A stretch of 64,000 bases of DNA, from positions 1 through 64,000 of the forward strand of contig CATXKN010000005.1 in the NCBI GenBank assembly GCA_958370785.1, in the 5' to 3' direction. How positions within the stretch are numbered: position 1 is the stretch's first letter; each line of letters starts with the position of its first letter. The translations under genes and the position numbers were made by a program. The stretch comes from an uncultured Collinsella sp. (GTDB taxonomy: Bacteria > Actinomycetota > Coriobacteriia > Coriobacteriales > Coriobacteriaceae). Shown here piece by piece: positions 35,275 to 44,174 of this stretch. Under the pieces are notes generated by a model. That model was given only the letters and a program-made list of their open reading frames with translations. It was not told the origin of the DNA and ran no database searches.

Positions 35275-36540
35275 CTACGCAGCCTTCTGGGCGACTGCGG
35301 CGCGCTCCTCCTCGCCGCGCTTGGTTGCGGCTTGGATGTTGGCGTCGAGCTTATAGAGAAGCGGCTGGATGCCCTTCTTGCAGATGAACATGGCGACCAG
35401 GCCGGCAACAGCGGTGATCACGAACGCGATGGCGAGCGAAGAATAGTAATCGCTTGCGGTCGGGACCATCGGATAATACTTGTTGAACAGCTCGAGGATG
35501 GGCATGTGGCAGATGAAGAAGTAGAGCGAGTACTCACCGAGCGTGGAGAAGATCTTGTGGTTGAGGACCTTGCTCGTGAGGTAATCCTGGTTGGCAATCG
35601 CAAATGCGCAGGTGATAACGGCCCAAACATCGATGAACATCTCGGCGGTGCCGCGCCAGGTGTTACCGAAGACCTCCCAGTACACGAGCATGCAGAAGAA
35701 GAAGAGATGGACGATAGTGAGGATGGTCTTGCCCTTGTTGGTGAGGACCATAGTGCGAAGACGCTCGTAAGGCTTGTAGCAGACCACGCCGATGCACATA
35801 CCCCAAACGCCGAAGGCCAGGGCGTTCTCGACGATGCCGCAGAACAGGACGCGGCGGTCGTTCATCTCGAGGCCCTCGTTGAGGCACCAGACGGCGGCGA
35901 AGGAAACGACGATGAACGGAGCGATGAAGCCGGTGAAGATGTCCTCGTTCTTGGCAAGCAGGTAGTAAAGGAAGTAGCCGCCCACGAAGATGGCAGAGAT
36001 GTACCACAGCGGAATGTTCCAAGCGAAGCTGATGCCGAGCTGGCCAAGGATGCCCGTGGCGTCAAGGCCGGCAAACTGCAGGATAGACGACAGGAGGTTG
36101 TACATCACGTCAGCGATGCCGCCGAACGACTCGCCGTTGGTGTAAATGAGGTTGCCCATGCTGTGACCGTCGTACTCGGCAAAGACGTTAACGACAAAGC
36201 CGATGACGACACCCAGGAAAAGCGCCGGCCAGAGGCCGAGGTAACGGGTCTTAAGGTAGTCGACCGCCTGGGTGCGCGCGGGCTTATTCGTGAGTCCGCG
36301 ACGCTTCTTGCCCTCATAGGACTTCATCATGAAGAAGCCGGTGAAAATCAGAAAGACGCCCAGGATATTGCCCTCGGTAAAGAGAATGCCCTCGGCATTC
36401 CAGGAATGATCCTGCATAAACGTGAATCGATAGTTGAGCTGGTAGTGTCCCCAAAAGACCGCCAGTGTGGCAAAGAATCGCCAAAAGTCAACCGCATAGT
36501 TGCGCTGCTTCTTGGGCTTTGCAATGGCAGTTTCCGCCAT
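35275..36540 (-). CDS. Acyltransferase-3 family membrane protein
   Basis: Ten or so membrane helices. The N-terminal NYAVDFWRFFATLAVFWGHY contains the arginine and histidine of the acyltransferase-3 family, which O-acylates glycans or other envelope molecules using acyl donors from the cytoplasm. 421 aa from ATG 36540 (AAGGTGGGA upstream). It is the first gene of an operon with buk and ptb, an unusual pairing. The acyl group and acceptor are unknown. Confidence 0.85.
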   Translation of the reverse strand: MAETAIAKPKKQRNYAVDFWRFFATLAVFWGHYQLNYRFTFMQDHSWNAEGILFTEGNILGVFLIFTGFFMMKSYEGKKRRGLTNKPARTQAVDYLKTRYLGLWPALFLGVVIGFVVNVFAEYDGHSMGNLIYTNGESFGGIADVMYNLLSSILQFAGLDATGILGQLGISFAWNIPLWYISAIFVGGYFLYYLLAKNEDIFTGFIAPFIVVSFAAVWCLNEGLEMNDRRVLFCGIVENALAFGVWGMCIGVVCYKPYERLRTMVLTNKGKTILTIVHLFFFCMLVYWEVFGNTWRGTAEMFIDVWAVITCAFAIANQDYLTSKVLNHKIFSTLGEYSLYFFICHMPILELFNKYYPMVPTASDYYSSLAIAFVITAVAGLVAMFICKKGIQPLLYKLDANIQAATKRGEEERAAVAQKAA

Positions 36541-36674
36541 CGTTCCCACCTTTCCGTTTTGCTCATAATTGCGAGCAGTTTCACATTGAGAAATGACCCC
36601 GGCCAGGCTGTTTCGTTGATTGTTTCTTTATGCGAAACGTCATTTCTTATTACGGACCATTATTTACCATAGAT

Positions 36675-36718
36675 TTCTTGTTGTGTGAACAAGAATCCCT
36701 TCAACGTGGGATTTTTTT
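36675..36718 (+). terminator. Leader hairpins ahead of the IclR gene
   Basis: Two adjoining stem-loops, TTCTTG/CAAGAA (36675-36695) and AATCCC/GGGATT (36694-36713), the second followed by TTTTT. They share bases and so are partly exclusive. This is terminator- or attenuator-like, ~60 bases upstream of the IclR start. Confidence 0.4.
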
Positions 36719-36777
36719 CTGTGAGCGTTGCTTTTTGCTATGATTTGTTTGTTACGCATAGAGAAACAGGTGATTTT

Positions 36778-37572
36778 ATGGCAGAACGGACCTCCGGATC
36801 AGACGACAAGTATCTGTTGGGCTCCGTCAACAACACGCTTTCGCTTTTGGACACGCTTGCCGCCAAGGGCCCCATGACGCTCGCCGAGCTCGATCGGTCG
36901 ACGTCCTTTGGCAAAACATCGTTGTTCCGTATGCTGCACACGCTAGAAGTGAACGACTTTATCTGCAAGGATTCCGAGGCGCGCTACTCACTGGGGCTTA
37001 AGCTGCTCTATCTGGGTAGCTCCGTTATCGCACGACAGGATCTTGCCGATACGGCACGACCCCGACTAAGGGAGTTTTGCACGGAGCAAGGCCTGTCTAC
37101 GCACTTGGCGAGGCTCTCGGGCTCTCGAGCTGTCACCATCGACGTCGAGACTCCGCTCCGCGACCTGCAGATCACCGGCCGCGTTGGCATGAGTCCGCGC
37201 GCGCACTCGACCGCCATGGGGCGTGCCATTCTCGCGAACCTTCCCAATTCCGAGCGAGAGGAGCACCTACGCGGCGTTGACTACGTCAGCTATACGGACG
37301 GCTCGGTTACAAGCGAAGCGGAGCTCGCCGTACTTCTTGAGCAGGTAAAACGCGACGGCTTTGCCCTGGATGTCAACGACCGCTACCCCGGCTTTGGCAG
37401 CATCGCCGCACCTATTTTCGATTACCGAGGCACCTGCGTGGCCGCATGCGGCATCGTCGCGCTCTCGCAAACGATTGCCGAGCGCACAGACGAGCTGTCA
37501 CAAGCCGTTATCGCGCTTGCCGCCGATATTTCCGGCGATCTGGGCTACCGTCCAGACGCCCGCCAGATGTGA
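36778..37572 (+). CDS. IclR-family transcriptional regulator
   Basis: N-terminal winged HTH (MTLAELDRSTSFGKTSLFRM) and the C-terminal IclR effector domain (AHSTAMGRAILANL, GFALDVNDRYPGFGSIAAPI). 264 aa from ATG 36778, which has AGGTGA upstream. It is divergent from the acyltransferase-buk-ptb operon and is its likely regulator. Its TGA stop lies in the palindrome at 37567-37597, shared with the convergent NUDIX gene. Confidence 0.88.
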   Translation: MAERTSGSDDKYLLGSVNNTLSLLDTLAAKGPMTLAELDRSTSFGKTSLFRMLHTLEVNDFICKDSEARYSLGLKLLYLGSSVIARQDLADTARPRLREFCTEQGLSTHLARLSGSRAVTIDVETPLRDLQITGRVGMSPRAHSTAMGRAILANLPNSEREEHLRGVDYVSYTDGSVTSEAELAVLLEQVKRDGFALDVNDRYPGFGSIAAPIFDYRGTCVAACGIVALSQTIAERTDELSQAVIALAADISGDLGYRPDARQM

Positions 37573-37597
37573 CAAAGGGACTGTCCCTTTGTCACAT
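37567..37597. repeat. ATGTGACAAAGG palindrome, copy 2
   Basis: ATGTGACAAAGGGA-CTG-TCCCTTTGTCACAT. The left half supplies the TGA of the IclR gene, the right half supplies the TGA of the convergent LpdD-NUDIX gene. Confidence 0.75.
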
Positions 37598-38539
37598 TGC
37601 AAGGGCTGCGCGGATGGTTGGATCGCTGAGGGCCTCGCGGAGCCAGGGGGCCAGCTGCTCGGGGTGACCCTGCAGGTAGCCTTTGAGCTCGGACGGGGCC
37701 ACGCGACGCACCTCCGAGATCTCCTCTTGGTTGATATGCAGCTCGCCCGGCTCAACATGGGCTGCGAACACCTCGCACCATTCGCACTCGCAGCGGCCGT
37801 CGCCGTGGTCCTCGCGGTACACCACGTGTCCGAGGTGCTCGAGCTGATCGGGCTCGCGCGCAATGCCGAGCTCTTCGTTGATGCGACGCGCCGTGGCGGC
37901 CGCGACGTCTTCCCCGGGGAGCGGATGGCCGGCGCAGCTATCGGCCAGCACCCCGCCCCACAGCCGTTTGAGCGGACTGCGGCGACAGAGCAGCAGGCGT
38001 GCGTCTTCGCCCCGGCCCTCAACCAAAAGCGTCAAAAATGCCTGATGCAGGATGCCCTCGCCAGCATGGGCAACGATGCGACCGACGGGGCCAAGCGCCT
38101 CGCCGGTCGCGGCATCGACCGCCATGACCTCGGCGCCCGCGCCGCCCTCATCCCAGCCGGCGCGCAGGATGCGCGCGGCGGCTTCCTCGAGCGCGGCGAT
38201 GAGCTCCTTGGTGGTGTCAAGCACGCGCTGCAGGTCGTCACCACTCGCCTGTTCAACATGAAAACCCGTGCTTGCAACTACCGGCACGCCAAAGCGCGTG
38301 GCCAGCGCCGCCGCGATATCGTGCGCCGGAATCTCGTCTCGATGGCATGGAACGGCCAGGATGCTCACCGTCGCCGTACGGCCGGGCTCGGGGCGCGGAA
38401 TGGCCTGCGCCGTGGCGCCCAGGTGCGCGAACTCCGGCGAGCAGGCGTACACCACCATGCCTCGCGGCGTCACCGTCAACTGGGCCTCGAGCGCAAACTT
38501 GCCCTCGCCCACTGCAACCTTTGTCGTGTGCATACCCAT
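37592..38539 (-). CDS. LpdD-like domain fused to IDI-type NUDIX domain
   Basis: 315 aa from the ATG at 38539 (AGGAGA upstream). Residues ~1-120 (FALEAQLTVTPRGMVVYAC, HLGATAQAIPRP, VSILAVPCHRDEI, VVASTGFHVEQAS) resemble, from memory, the LpdD-like prenylated-flavin chaperone family. Residues ~130-315 resemble type-1 isopentenyl-diphosphate isomerase: ILHQAFLTLLVE, CRRSPLKRLWGGVLAD, a Nudix box GHPLPGEDVAAATARRINEE continuing LGI (~204-226), and ECEWCEVFAA (~251-260). The catalytic Cys expected just before the Gly-His-Pro is Ala203, with Cys at 202, so isomerase activity is uncertain. It is 5 kb from the ubiX/ubiD genes and may serve the UbiD cofactor. Confidence 0.75.
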   Translation of the reverse strand: MGMHTTKVAVGEGKFALEAQLTVTPRGMVVYACSPEFAHLGATAQAIPRPEPGRTATVSILAVPCHRDEIPAHDIAAALATRFGVPVVASTGFHVEQASGDDLQRVLDTTKELIAALEEAAARILRAGWDEGGAGAEVMAVDAATGEALGPVGRIVAHAGEGILHQAFLTLLVEGRGEDARLLLCRRSPLKRLWGGVLADSCAGHPLPGEDVAAATARRINEELGIAREPDQLEHLGHVVYREDHGDGRCECEWCEVFAAHVEPGELHINQEEISEVRRVAPSELKGYLQGHPEQLAPWLREALSDPTIRAALAM

Positions 38540-38611
38540 GGGATCTCCTGTCGCCCGCGATGTACCTGAGACCATCTTCGCCTGTATTGCGACTATACAG
38601 GCAAGGTCTTC

Positions 38612-38642
38612 ATGTGACAAAGAGACTGCTCCTTTGTCACAT
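38612..38642. repeat. ATGTGACAAAGG palindrome, copy 3
   Basis: ATGTGACAAAGAG ... CTCCTTTGTCACAT in the spacer between the divergent NUDIX-fusion and MFS genes. Here it does not form a stop codon of an annotated gene. Confidence 0.65.
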
Positions 38643-38700
38643 TCTGTTAGAGTTGCAGGGATTGAATCCCGCTTATTCATGCGACATTGGAGTGACAACC

Positions 38701-39930
38701 TTGACCGCCGCAACCACGCCTAAAAGTAAGTCAACCGCCGCCGCGCTCTCCCCCGCGCGCACCAAGCTCTGCCTGGCGCTGCTCGTGCTGTTGGGATTCT
38801 CGCTCGGCTGCTCCGAGTTCGTGGTCATCGGCATCGAAAGCGACTTGGCAACGGAACTCGGCGTATCACTTGCCACTGCGGGCCAGCTCATCAGCGTGTT
38901 CGCGCTCGTCTACGCTATCGCTACGCCGGTGCTTGCGCTCAGCACGGGGCGCTTCCGCCGCTACCAGCTGCTCGTGTGCTACAGCATCGTCTTTGTGCTT
39001 GGCAACCTGGTCATGGCGTTGGCGCCCAACTTCCAGGTGCTGTTCGCCTCGCGCATCATCTTGGGCTCCGTCTCGGGCGCACTGCTCGCCGTGGGTGTGA
39101 CGTACATCCCCGAGTTGCTGTCCCCGCAGCAAACCTCACTTGCCATCTCGGTCGTGTACGGCGCGTTTTCCGTGGCGATGGTCTTTGTGACCTCGATTGG
39201 CAAGTTTGTGGCCGACACGCTCGATTGGCACGTAGCCATGTACGGCACGCTGACCTTTGCCGTTCTGATCTGCGGAGCGCTCGTGGCGTTTATGCCGCGC
39301 GCTGGGCAAACCGACGAGCCTGCCACCTTTCGCGAGCAGGCGGGGCTGCTGCGCGAGCCGAGCATCATCACCGGCATGCTCATCTTTTTGTTTGGCGTGG
39401 GGTCGGTCTACGTTTTCTACGGCTACGTGACGCCTTATCTAGAGCAGGTGTTGGGCATGGGCACGGTCGAAGCCAGTACCACGCTTATGGCCTACGGTGT
39501 GTTTTGCCTGATCTCGAACATCCTGGGCGGATGGATCGATGCGCGCTTTGGCATGAAGGCACTGCTTGTGACGTTTGTGCTGCAGGCTGCGGCGCTGCTC
39601 GGGCTGTTTGCTGTGGGCGGCGCCATGCCGCTCGCGCTGGTCTTTGTCTTTAGCTTGGCGCTGCTCATGTACCTGTTCTCGGTGTCGTGCATCACACACT
39701 TTATGGATGTGGCACGCAGCCGCCACCCCAAGTCGATGGTTCTCGCAAGTTCGGTTGAGCCCATGGCGTTTAACGTCGGCATCTCGTTTGGCACCGCAGT
39801 GGGCGGCACCGTGGTAAGCAGCGTTGGCATTGCGTGCGTGGGCGCAGTGGGCGCGGCGTTCTCGCTTGTGGCCTGGGCGCTCACGCTGGTGACGATTAAG
39901 TTGGCTCGCTGGGAGCGTCGCCGCGGGTAG
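38701..39930 (+). CDS. MFS transporter, DHA1/AraJ-type
   Basis: 12-helix major facilitator, ~409 aa, likely a sugar or drug exporter. GFSLGCSEFVVIGIESDLA is the typical helix-1 start, ALSTGRFRRYQLL is motif A region, and FASRIILGSVSGALLAVG a motif B/C region. A TTG at 38701 with GGAGTGA six bases upstream is the best start. Open frame continues upstream through the palindromic repeat and is not coding. Substrate unknown. Confidence 0.85.
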   Translation: MTAATTPKSKSTAAALSPARTKLCLALLVLLGFSLGCSEFVVIGIESDLATELGVSLATAGQLISVFALVYAIATPVLALSTGRFRRYQLLVCYSIVFVLGNLVMALAPNFQVLFASRIILGSVSGALLAVGVTYIPELLSPQQTSLAISVVYGAFSVAMVFVTSIGKFVADTLDWHVAMYGTLTFAVLICGALVAFMPRAGQTDEPATFREQAGLLREPSIITGMLIFLFGVGSVYVFYGYVTPYLEQVLGMGTVEASTTLMAYGVFCLISNILGGWIDARFGMKALLVTFVLQAAALLGLFAVGGAMPLALVFVFSLALLMYLFSVSCITHFMDVARSRHPKSMVLASSVEPMAFNVGISFGTAVGGTVVSSVGIACVGAVGAAFSLVAWALTLVTIKLARWERRRG

Positions 39931-40047
39931 CGCAATTGCAGCCAAAAGACGCAGCACCGCCCACCATCTTTTGACCGCCTGGCGTTCGCTCCTGCAGCCA
40001 TGCAACACGTCGCCCGCCGCCCAAGTCAACATCTTTCCCGGCGCTAT

Positions 40048-40113
40048 TTAACCACGCAAAACGCATCCTGTTAAGATTATCGCTATCGTTTTTCGCAATC
40101 TGAAAATCGATAG
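40048..40113 (+). promoter_or_regulatory. Promoter and operator-like repeat of the first alpha-glucoside operon
   Basis: TTAACC (40048-40053), 18-base spacer, TAAGAT (40072-40077), followed by an inverted repeat CTATCG(T)TTTT-N9-AAAA(T)CGATAG at 40083-40113. This is the expected place for an RpiR-family operator. The rest of the 240-base spacer upstream of the gene shows nothing. Confidence 0.45.
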
Positions 40114-40173
40114 AATCGCAGGTAAAGCTTTCGTAGTCTGAAATGGTCAATCCACACGAAAGGGGTTTACCAC

Positions 40174-41499
40174 ATGGACAAGAAAGCAGTTGTAATCGCC
40201 GGCGCCGGCAGCACCCACACTCCCGGCATCATCCAGAGCCTATTGCAGAAGAAAAACGAATTGCCGCTGCGCAAACTCGCCCTGTACGACATCGACGAGA
40301 AGCGCATGCATCTCGTCTACGACATCATGAAGCAGTTCATCGAGCAGGAAGCTCCTGACATCGAAGTTGTCGTGACGACCGATCCCGAAAAGGCATTCAC
40401 CGATGTCGACTTCGTCTTCGCACAAATCCGCCAGGGTGGCCTTCAGATGCGTCGCCAGGACGAGCGCATCCCTCTCAAGTACGGTTGCGTGGGACAGGAA
40501 ACCTGCGGCGCCGGCGGTTCGGTCTCCTATGGCATCAGGTCCATCCCCGGCGTCTTCGACCTCGTACGCTACGCCAAGAAATACAGTCCAGACGCCTGGA
40601 TCCTCAACTATTCCAACCCCGCCGCAGTTGTCGCCGAGGCCACACGTCGCGAGTTTAACAACGACCATATCCTTAACATCTGCGATATGCCCACGGCTAT
40701 CTTGCTCTCGTACTCTAAGATGCTCGGACTTCCCAGCTGGCGCGATATCGACCCCATGTATTTTGGACTCAATCACTTTGGCTGGTTTACCAAAATCTAC
40801 GACAAGCAGGGACGCGATCGTCTGCCGGAGCTCCGTCAGATGATTCTCGAGCACGGCATGGCCGTGAGCGACAAGCATCACAAGGACAAGGACTGGATGC
40901 ACACCTGGGGTCAATACGTCAAGATTGTGAAGGACTATCCCGAGTATCTGCCCAACAGCTACCTGCAGTACTACCTGTACTCCAAAGACATGGCAGATGA
41001 CATGGACCCCAACTGGACGCGCGCCGACAACGTCATCAACGGACGCGAGAAGGAGATGTTTGCCGAGCACGACAAGTACCTGGCAGATCCTGCCAATTAC
41101 AAGAGCCCCGTACAGAGCTTCACGGTCTTTGGCGACTTTATCGTCGACGCAGCCGCCTCTATCGCCTACAACAAGTGCGAACGTTATCTCGTAATCGTCG
41201 AGAATAACGGTGCCATCCCCAATCTGCCCGACGACGCCATGGTCGAGGTTCCCGCCTACCTGCGCTCTTGGGGCCCCGAACCCATCAGCCAGCCTGCTAT
41301 CCCCACCTTTTACAAGGGTCTTATCGAAGAGCAGAATGCCAGTGAGAAGCTCGCCGTCGACGCATATTACGAGCATTCCTACCAGAAGGCGCTCGAAGCC
41401 ATCGCAATCAACAAGACCGTCCCTTCGACTACCGTCGCGCGCCAAATCCTCGACGACCTGATCGAAGCGAACGGCGATTATTGGCCGACCCTGTCCTAA
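40174..41499 (+). CDS. GH4 6-phospho-alpha-glucosidase
   Basis: NAD- and metal-dependent family-4 glycosidase that splits phosphorylated alpha-glucosides brought in by the PTS. VVIAGAGSTHTPGI is the NAD-binding start; the metal-binding Cys lies in NICDMP, and the CDMP form is associated with 6-phospho-alpha-glucosidases (MalH/GlvA); NHFGWF is the metal-ligand His motif. 441 aa. First gene of a three-gene operon with an EIICB and an RpiR regulator. Confidence 0.9.
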   Translation: MDKKAVVIAGAGSTHTPGIIQSLLQKKNELPLRKLALYDIDEKRMHLVYDIMKQFIEQEAPDIEVVVTTDPEKAFTDVDFVFAQIRQGGLQMRRQDERIPLKYGCVGQETCGAGGSVSYGIRSIPGVFDLVRYAKKYSPDAWILNYSNPAAVVAEATRREFNNDHILNICDMPTAILLSYSKMLGLPSWRDIDPMYFGLNHFGWFTKIYDKQGRDRLPELRQMILEHGMAVSDKHHKDKDWMHTWGQYVKIVKDYPEYLPNSYLQYYLYSKDMADDMDPNWTRADNVINGREKEMFAEHDKYLADPANYKSPVQSFTVFGDFIVDAAASIAYNKCERYLVIVENNGAIPNLPDDAMVEVPAYLRSWGPEPISQPAIPTFYKGLIEEQNASEKLAVDAYYEHSYQKALEAIAINKTVPSTTVARQILDDLIEANGDYWPTLS

Positions 41500-41523
41500 C
41501 TCCCCGCGCATCGAAGGAACATC

Positions 41524-43104
41524 ATGAAAGAAAGCAAGCTCTACAGCGAGTTCCAGAGACTCGGCAAGGTGCTCATGGCGCCGGTCCTCCTCCTGCCCGT
41601 TTCCGGCATTTTGGTCGGTCTGGGCTCCGCCCTTTCCAATGCTAACCTCATCTCGCTCTGCCCGCTTTTGGGCACCGAGCCGATGGTGATCTTTAGCACA
41701 CTCATCAAAGCAGCCGGCAACGTTATCAATGGTAACATCTCGGTTCTCTTTGCGATCTGCATCGCCTACGGTTACGCCAAGGCCGAGAAGGCGACCGCCG
41801 CACTCTCAGGCTTCATCGGCTACATGACCATGAACACGATCATGGGTCAGCTGCTTATCCTGCTGGGCATCATCGATCCCGCCAACCTGCAGACCGGTCA
41901 GAACGCCATCCTGGGCGTAACCACACTCGACACCGGCGTATTCGGCGGCATCATCATCGGCTTGGTAGTCGCGTGGATCCACAACCGATTCTATAAGGTG
42001 CAGCTTCCGCCGGTGCTCGGCATCTTCAACGGTACACGCTGCGTCCCCGCCCTCACCGTCGTTTTCGCGAGCCTAGTGGGCGTTGCGCTCGCCTTCGTGT
42101 TTCCGTTTGTGCAAACCGGCCTAAAGGCCGCCTCGACACTCATCGATTCCACCGGGGTGTTTGGCGCGTTCATCTATGGCTTCTCCGAGCGCATGCTTCT
42201 GCCCTTCGGCCTGCACCATTTCATCTACCTGCCGTTTTTCTTCACTTCTCTGGGCGGTAGCATCCAGGTTGACGGCCAGACCGTCGAGGGCGCTGTCAAC
42301 ATCTACAACGCCATGCTCAACACGCCCGGCATGATGTACGACATCGACATCTCAAAATACGTCATGAACGGCAAGGTGCTGTTCGCCATGTGCGGCCTGC
42401 CCGCAGCGGCGCTCGCCATCTACCACTGTGCCCGTCCCGAGAATAAAAAGAAGGTCGGCTCCCTCATGATCGCCGCCGTCATTCCGGCCGCCATCATGGG
42501 CATAACCGAACCGCTCGAGTACTCCTTCCTCTTTGTAGCGCCCGTACTCTACGTGGTCCACGCCCTGCTGTGCGGCATCGCGTATGTACTCACCTACCTG
42601 GTACAGTTCAACGTGCCCGGGCCTTCCGCCTTCGGCGGACCGCTCCTCTCGTGGATCTTCAACGGCATCATGAACGCCGACAAAGGCTCCAACTGGTTCT
42701 GGCTTATTCCGCTCGGCATCGCTTACTTCGGGATCTATTACGTGCTGTTCCGCACCTTTATCAAGAAATTTGACCTCAAAACCCCGGGCCGCGAGGATGA
42801 TGACACGCAGACAGCGGATGACACGTCGGCCATCGACCCCAAAGCACCTGTCCAGGTAAGCGACCTCATCCCGCAGATCGTGGAAGCCGTGGGCGGCGCC
42901 GATAACATCTCGGGTGTCAACGCCTGCTTCACCCGCCTGAGGCTCAGCCTCAAAGACACCGCCCTGGTCAAGGACGATAGCGTCTTCACCAAAGACCTCG
43001 GCGCCAGCGCCATCGTGCACGTTGGCGGCGGTGTTCAGATCGTTTACGGCAATAAAGCTTCTGTCTACAAAGTCGAAATGAGAGAATTCTTGGGCATGGA
43101 ATAA
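41524..43104 (+). CDS. PTS alpha-glucoside transporter subunit IICB
   Basis: Membrane IIC domain (residues ~1-430, ~10 helices; SERMLLPFGLHHFIYLPFF is the substrate-site region) and a C-terminal IIB domain with phosphorylated Cys in VNACFTRLRLSL. 526 aa. Imports and phosphorylates maltose, trehalose or similar alpha-glucosides. It has no IIA domain, so it would depend on a IIA encoded elsewhere. It lies 24 bases after the GH4 gene. Confidence 0.92.
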   Translation: MKESKLYSEFQRLGKVLMAPVLLLPVSGILVGLGSALSNANLISLCPLLGTEPMVIFSTLIKAAGNVINGNISVLFAICIAYGYAKAEKATAALSGFIGYMTMNTIMGQLLILLGIIDPANLQTGQNAILGVTTLDTGVFGGIIIGLVVAWIHNRFYKVQLPPVLGIFNGTRCVPALTVVFASLVGVALAFVFPFVQTGLKAASTLIDSTGVFGAFIYGFSERMLLPFGLHHFIYLPFFFTSLGGSIQVDGQTVEGAVNIYNAMLNTPGMMYDIDISKYVMNGKVLFAMCGLPAAALAIYHCARPENKKKVGSLMIAAVIPAAIMGITEPLEYSFLFVAPVLYVVHALLCGIAYVLTYLVQFNVPGPSAFGGPLLSWIFNGIMNADKGSNWFWLIPLGIAYFGIYYVLFRTFIKKFDLKTPGREDDDTQTADDTSAIDPKAPVQVSDLIPQIVEAVGGADNISGVNACFTRLRLSLKDTALVKDDSVFTKDLGASAIVHVGGGVQIVYGNKASVYKVEMREFLGME

Positions 43105-43181
43105 ATCCGTCCCATAGCTTCACCACAATGCTCCGGAGATGGCATATCCGCTCCGGAGCATTATTGTTTGGAGTGATTTGA

Positions 43182-43982
43182 ATGTCGATGTACGAGGTCT
43201 ATTCGAACCTCAGGTCTTGTATCGAAGACGTCGAGAAGGGCGGCAGCCTTGACGCCCACATCGCACTCTACGCCCTTTCCCATCACGACGAGGTCCCAGA
43301 GCTCTCAATAGAAGAACTTGCCCGCGCGTGCAATACATCGCCCGCGACCATCTCGCGCTTCTGCAGGCGCGTAAACGGCTCGAGCTTTCGATCGTTCAAA
43401 GAGCAAGTTGACGACTTCAACGCTTGGCTCCAGCGTGAGACAACCGAGGCAAGGGCTCATAAGCAAATCGATATACCCTGGTATTTCGATATCGTAGAGA
43501 CCTCTTTGCTTGAAACAAAACGCCTGCTCACTGAAGATCGACTCGAGCGGGCCGTTGACTGGCTTCTCGATGCGCAAAATGTCTACGTATACGGAAGCTC
43601 ATTCTCCAATCTCGTCGCCCGCTCACTCTGCGAAAAGCTGAGCCGCGTAAACCGACTGTGCTTCTCATTTGGCTCCGTCAAGGGACAGGAGACGTCGCTC
43701 TGTCTGCTCCAACCCGACGATCTAGCCATCTTTGTATCGTTCTCAGGGAAGACGAGCCATATCTTCAATCTTTACGTTGAGGCCAAGCGGCGAGGTTGCC
43801 GCGTTATTTGGATATCGAGCAACATGACATTCGATAACAACGGGGCGCGCGAGCTCTTGCTACCCGTGAGCGCGGAGTCAATCAGCGAGTACTCGACCGC
43901 CTTGGTTGAGGGCATGAGCCTACAAAGCGCGGTTAACGCTCTGTATATCAGCTGTGCAAATCGACTTCGGGCGCAGCGCTAG
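43182..43982 (+). CDS. MurR/RpiR-family regulator of the first alpha-glucoside operon
   Basis: N-terminal HTH_6 (LSIEELARACNTSPATISRF) and a C-terminal SIS sugar-phosphate-binding domain (VYVYGSSFSNLVARSL, IFVSFSGKTSHIF). 266 aa. Downstream of GH4 and EIICB on the same strand. It probably senses the phosphosugar and represses the operon. Confidence 0.9.
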   Translation: MSMYEVYSNLRSCIEDVEKGGSLDAHIALYALSHHDEVPELSIEELARACNTSPATISRFCRRVNGSSFRSFKEQVDDFNAWLQRETTEARAHKQIDIPWYFDIVETSLLETKRLLTEDRLERAVDWLLDAQNVYVYGSSFSNLVARSLCEKLSRVNRLCFSFGSVKGQETSLCLLQPDDLAIFVSFSGKTSHIFNLYVEAKRRGCRVIWISSNMTFDNNGARELLLPVSAESISEYSTALVEGMSLQSAVNALYISCANRLRAQR

Positions 43983-44106
43983 CCGTAAACACACTAGGAC
44001 TGAAAAGGACGCACCTCACCGTTGCAAGGCGCCCGAGCACACGATAGGCAGTGCCAAAAGAGAGCAGCGAGCACGTCATGCACTTGCCCATTCGCCCCAA
44101 AACAGC

Positions 44107-44146
44107 ACAGGCCGGCGCCCGATTGTAGAATCGGACGCCGGCCTGT
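44107..44146. terminator. Bidirectional terminator between convergent operons
   Basis: ACAGGCCGGCG...CGATT pairs with AATCG...CGCCGGCCTGT around a short loop. It lies between the rightward RpiR gene and the leftward EIICB gene. The ~120 bases before it hold no gene. Confidence 0.7.
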
Positions 44147-44174
44147 ATTAATCTTGATCGTGTGTTTGAGTCGT

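Noticed and set aside
38272..38700. Upstream extension of the MFS reading frame
   Set aside because: It runs opposite the NUDIX-fusion gene and through a palindromic repeat. TTG at 38701 with a good ribosome site begins a standard MFS N-terminus.
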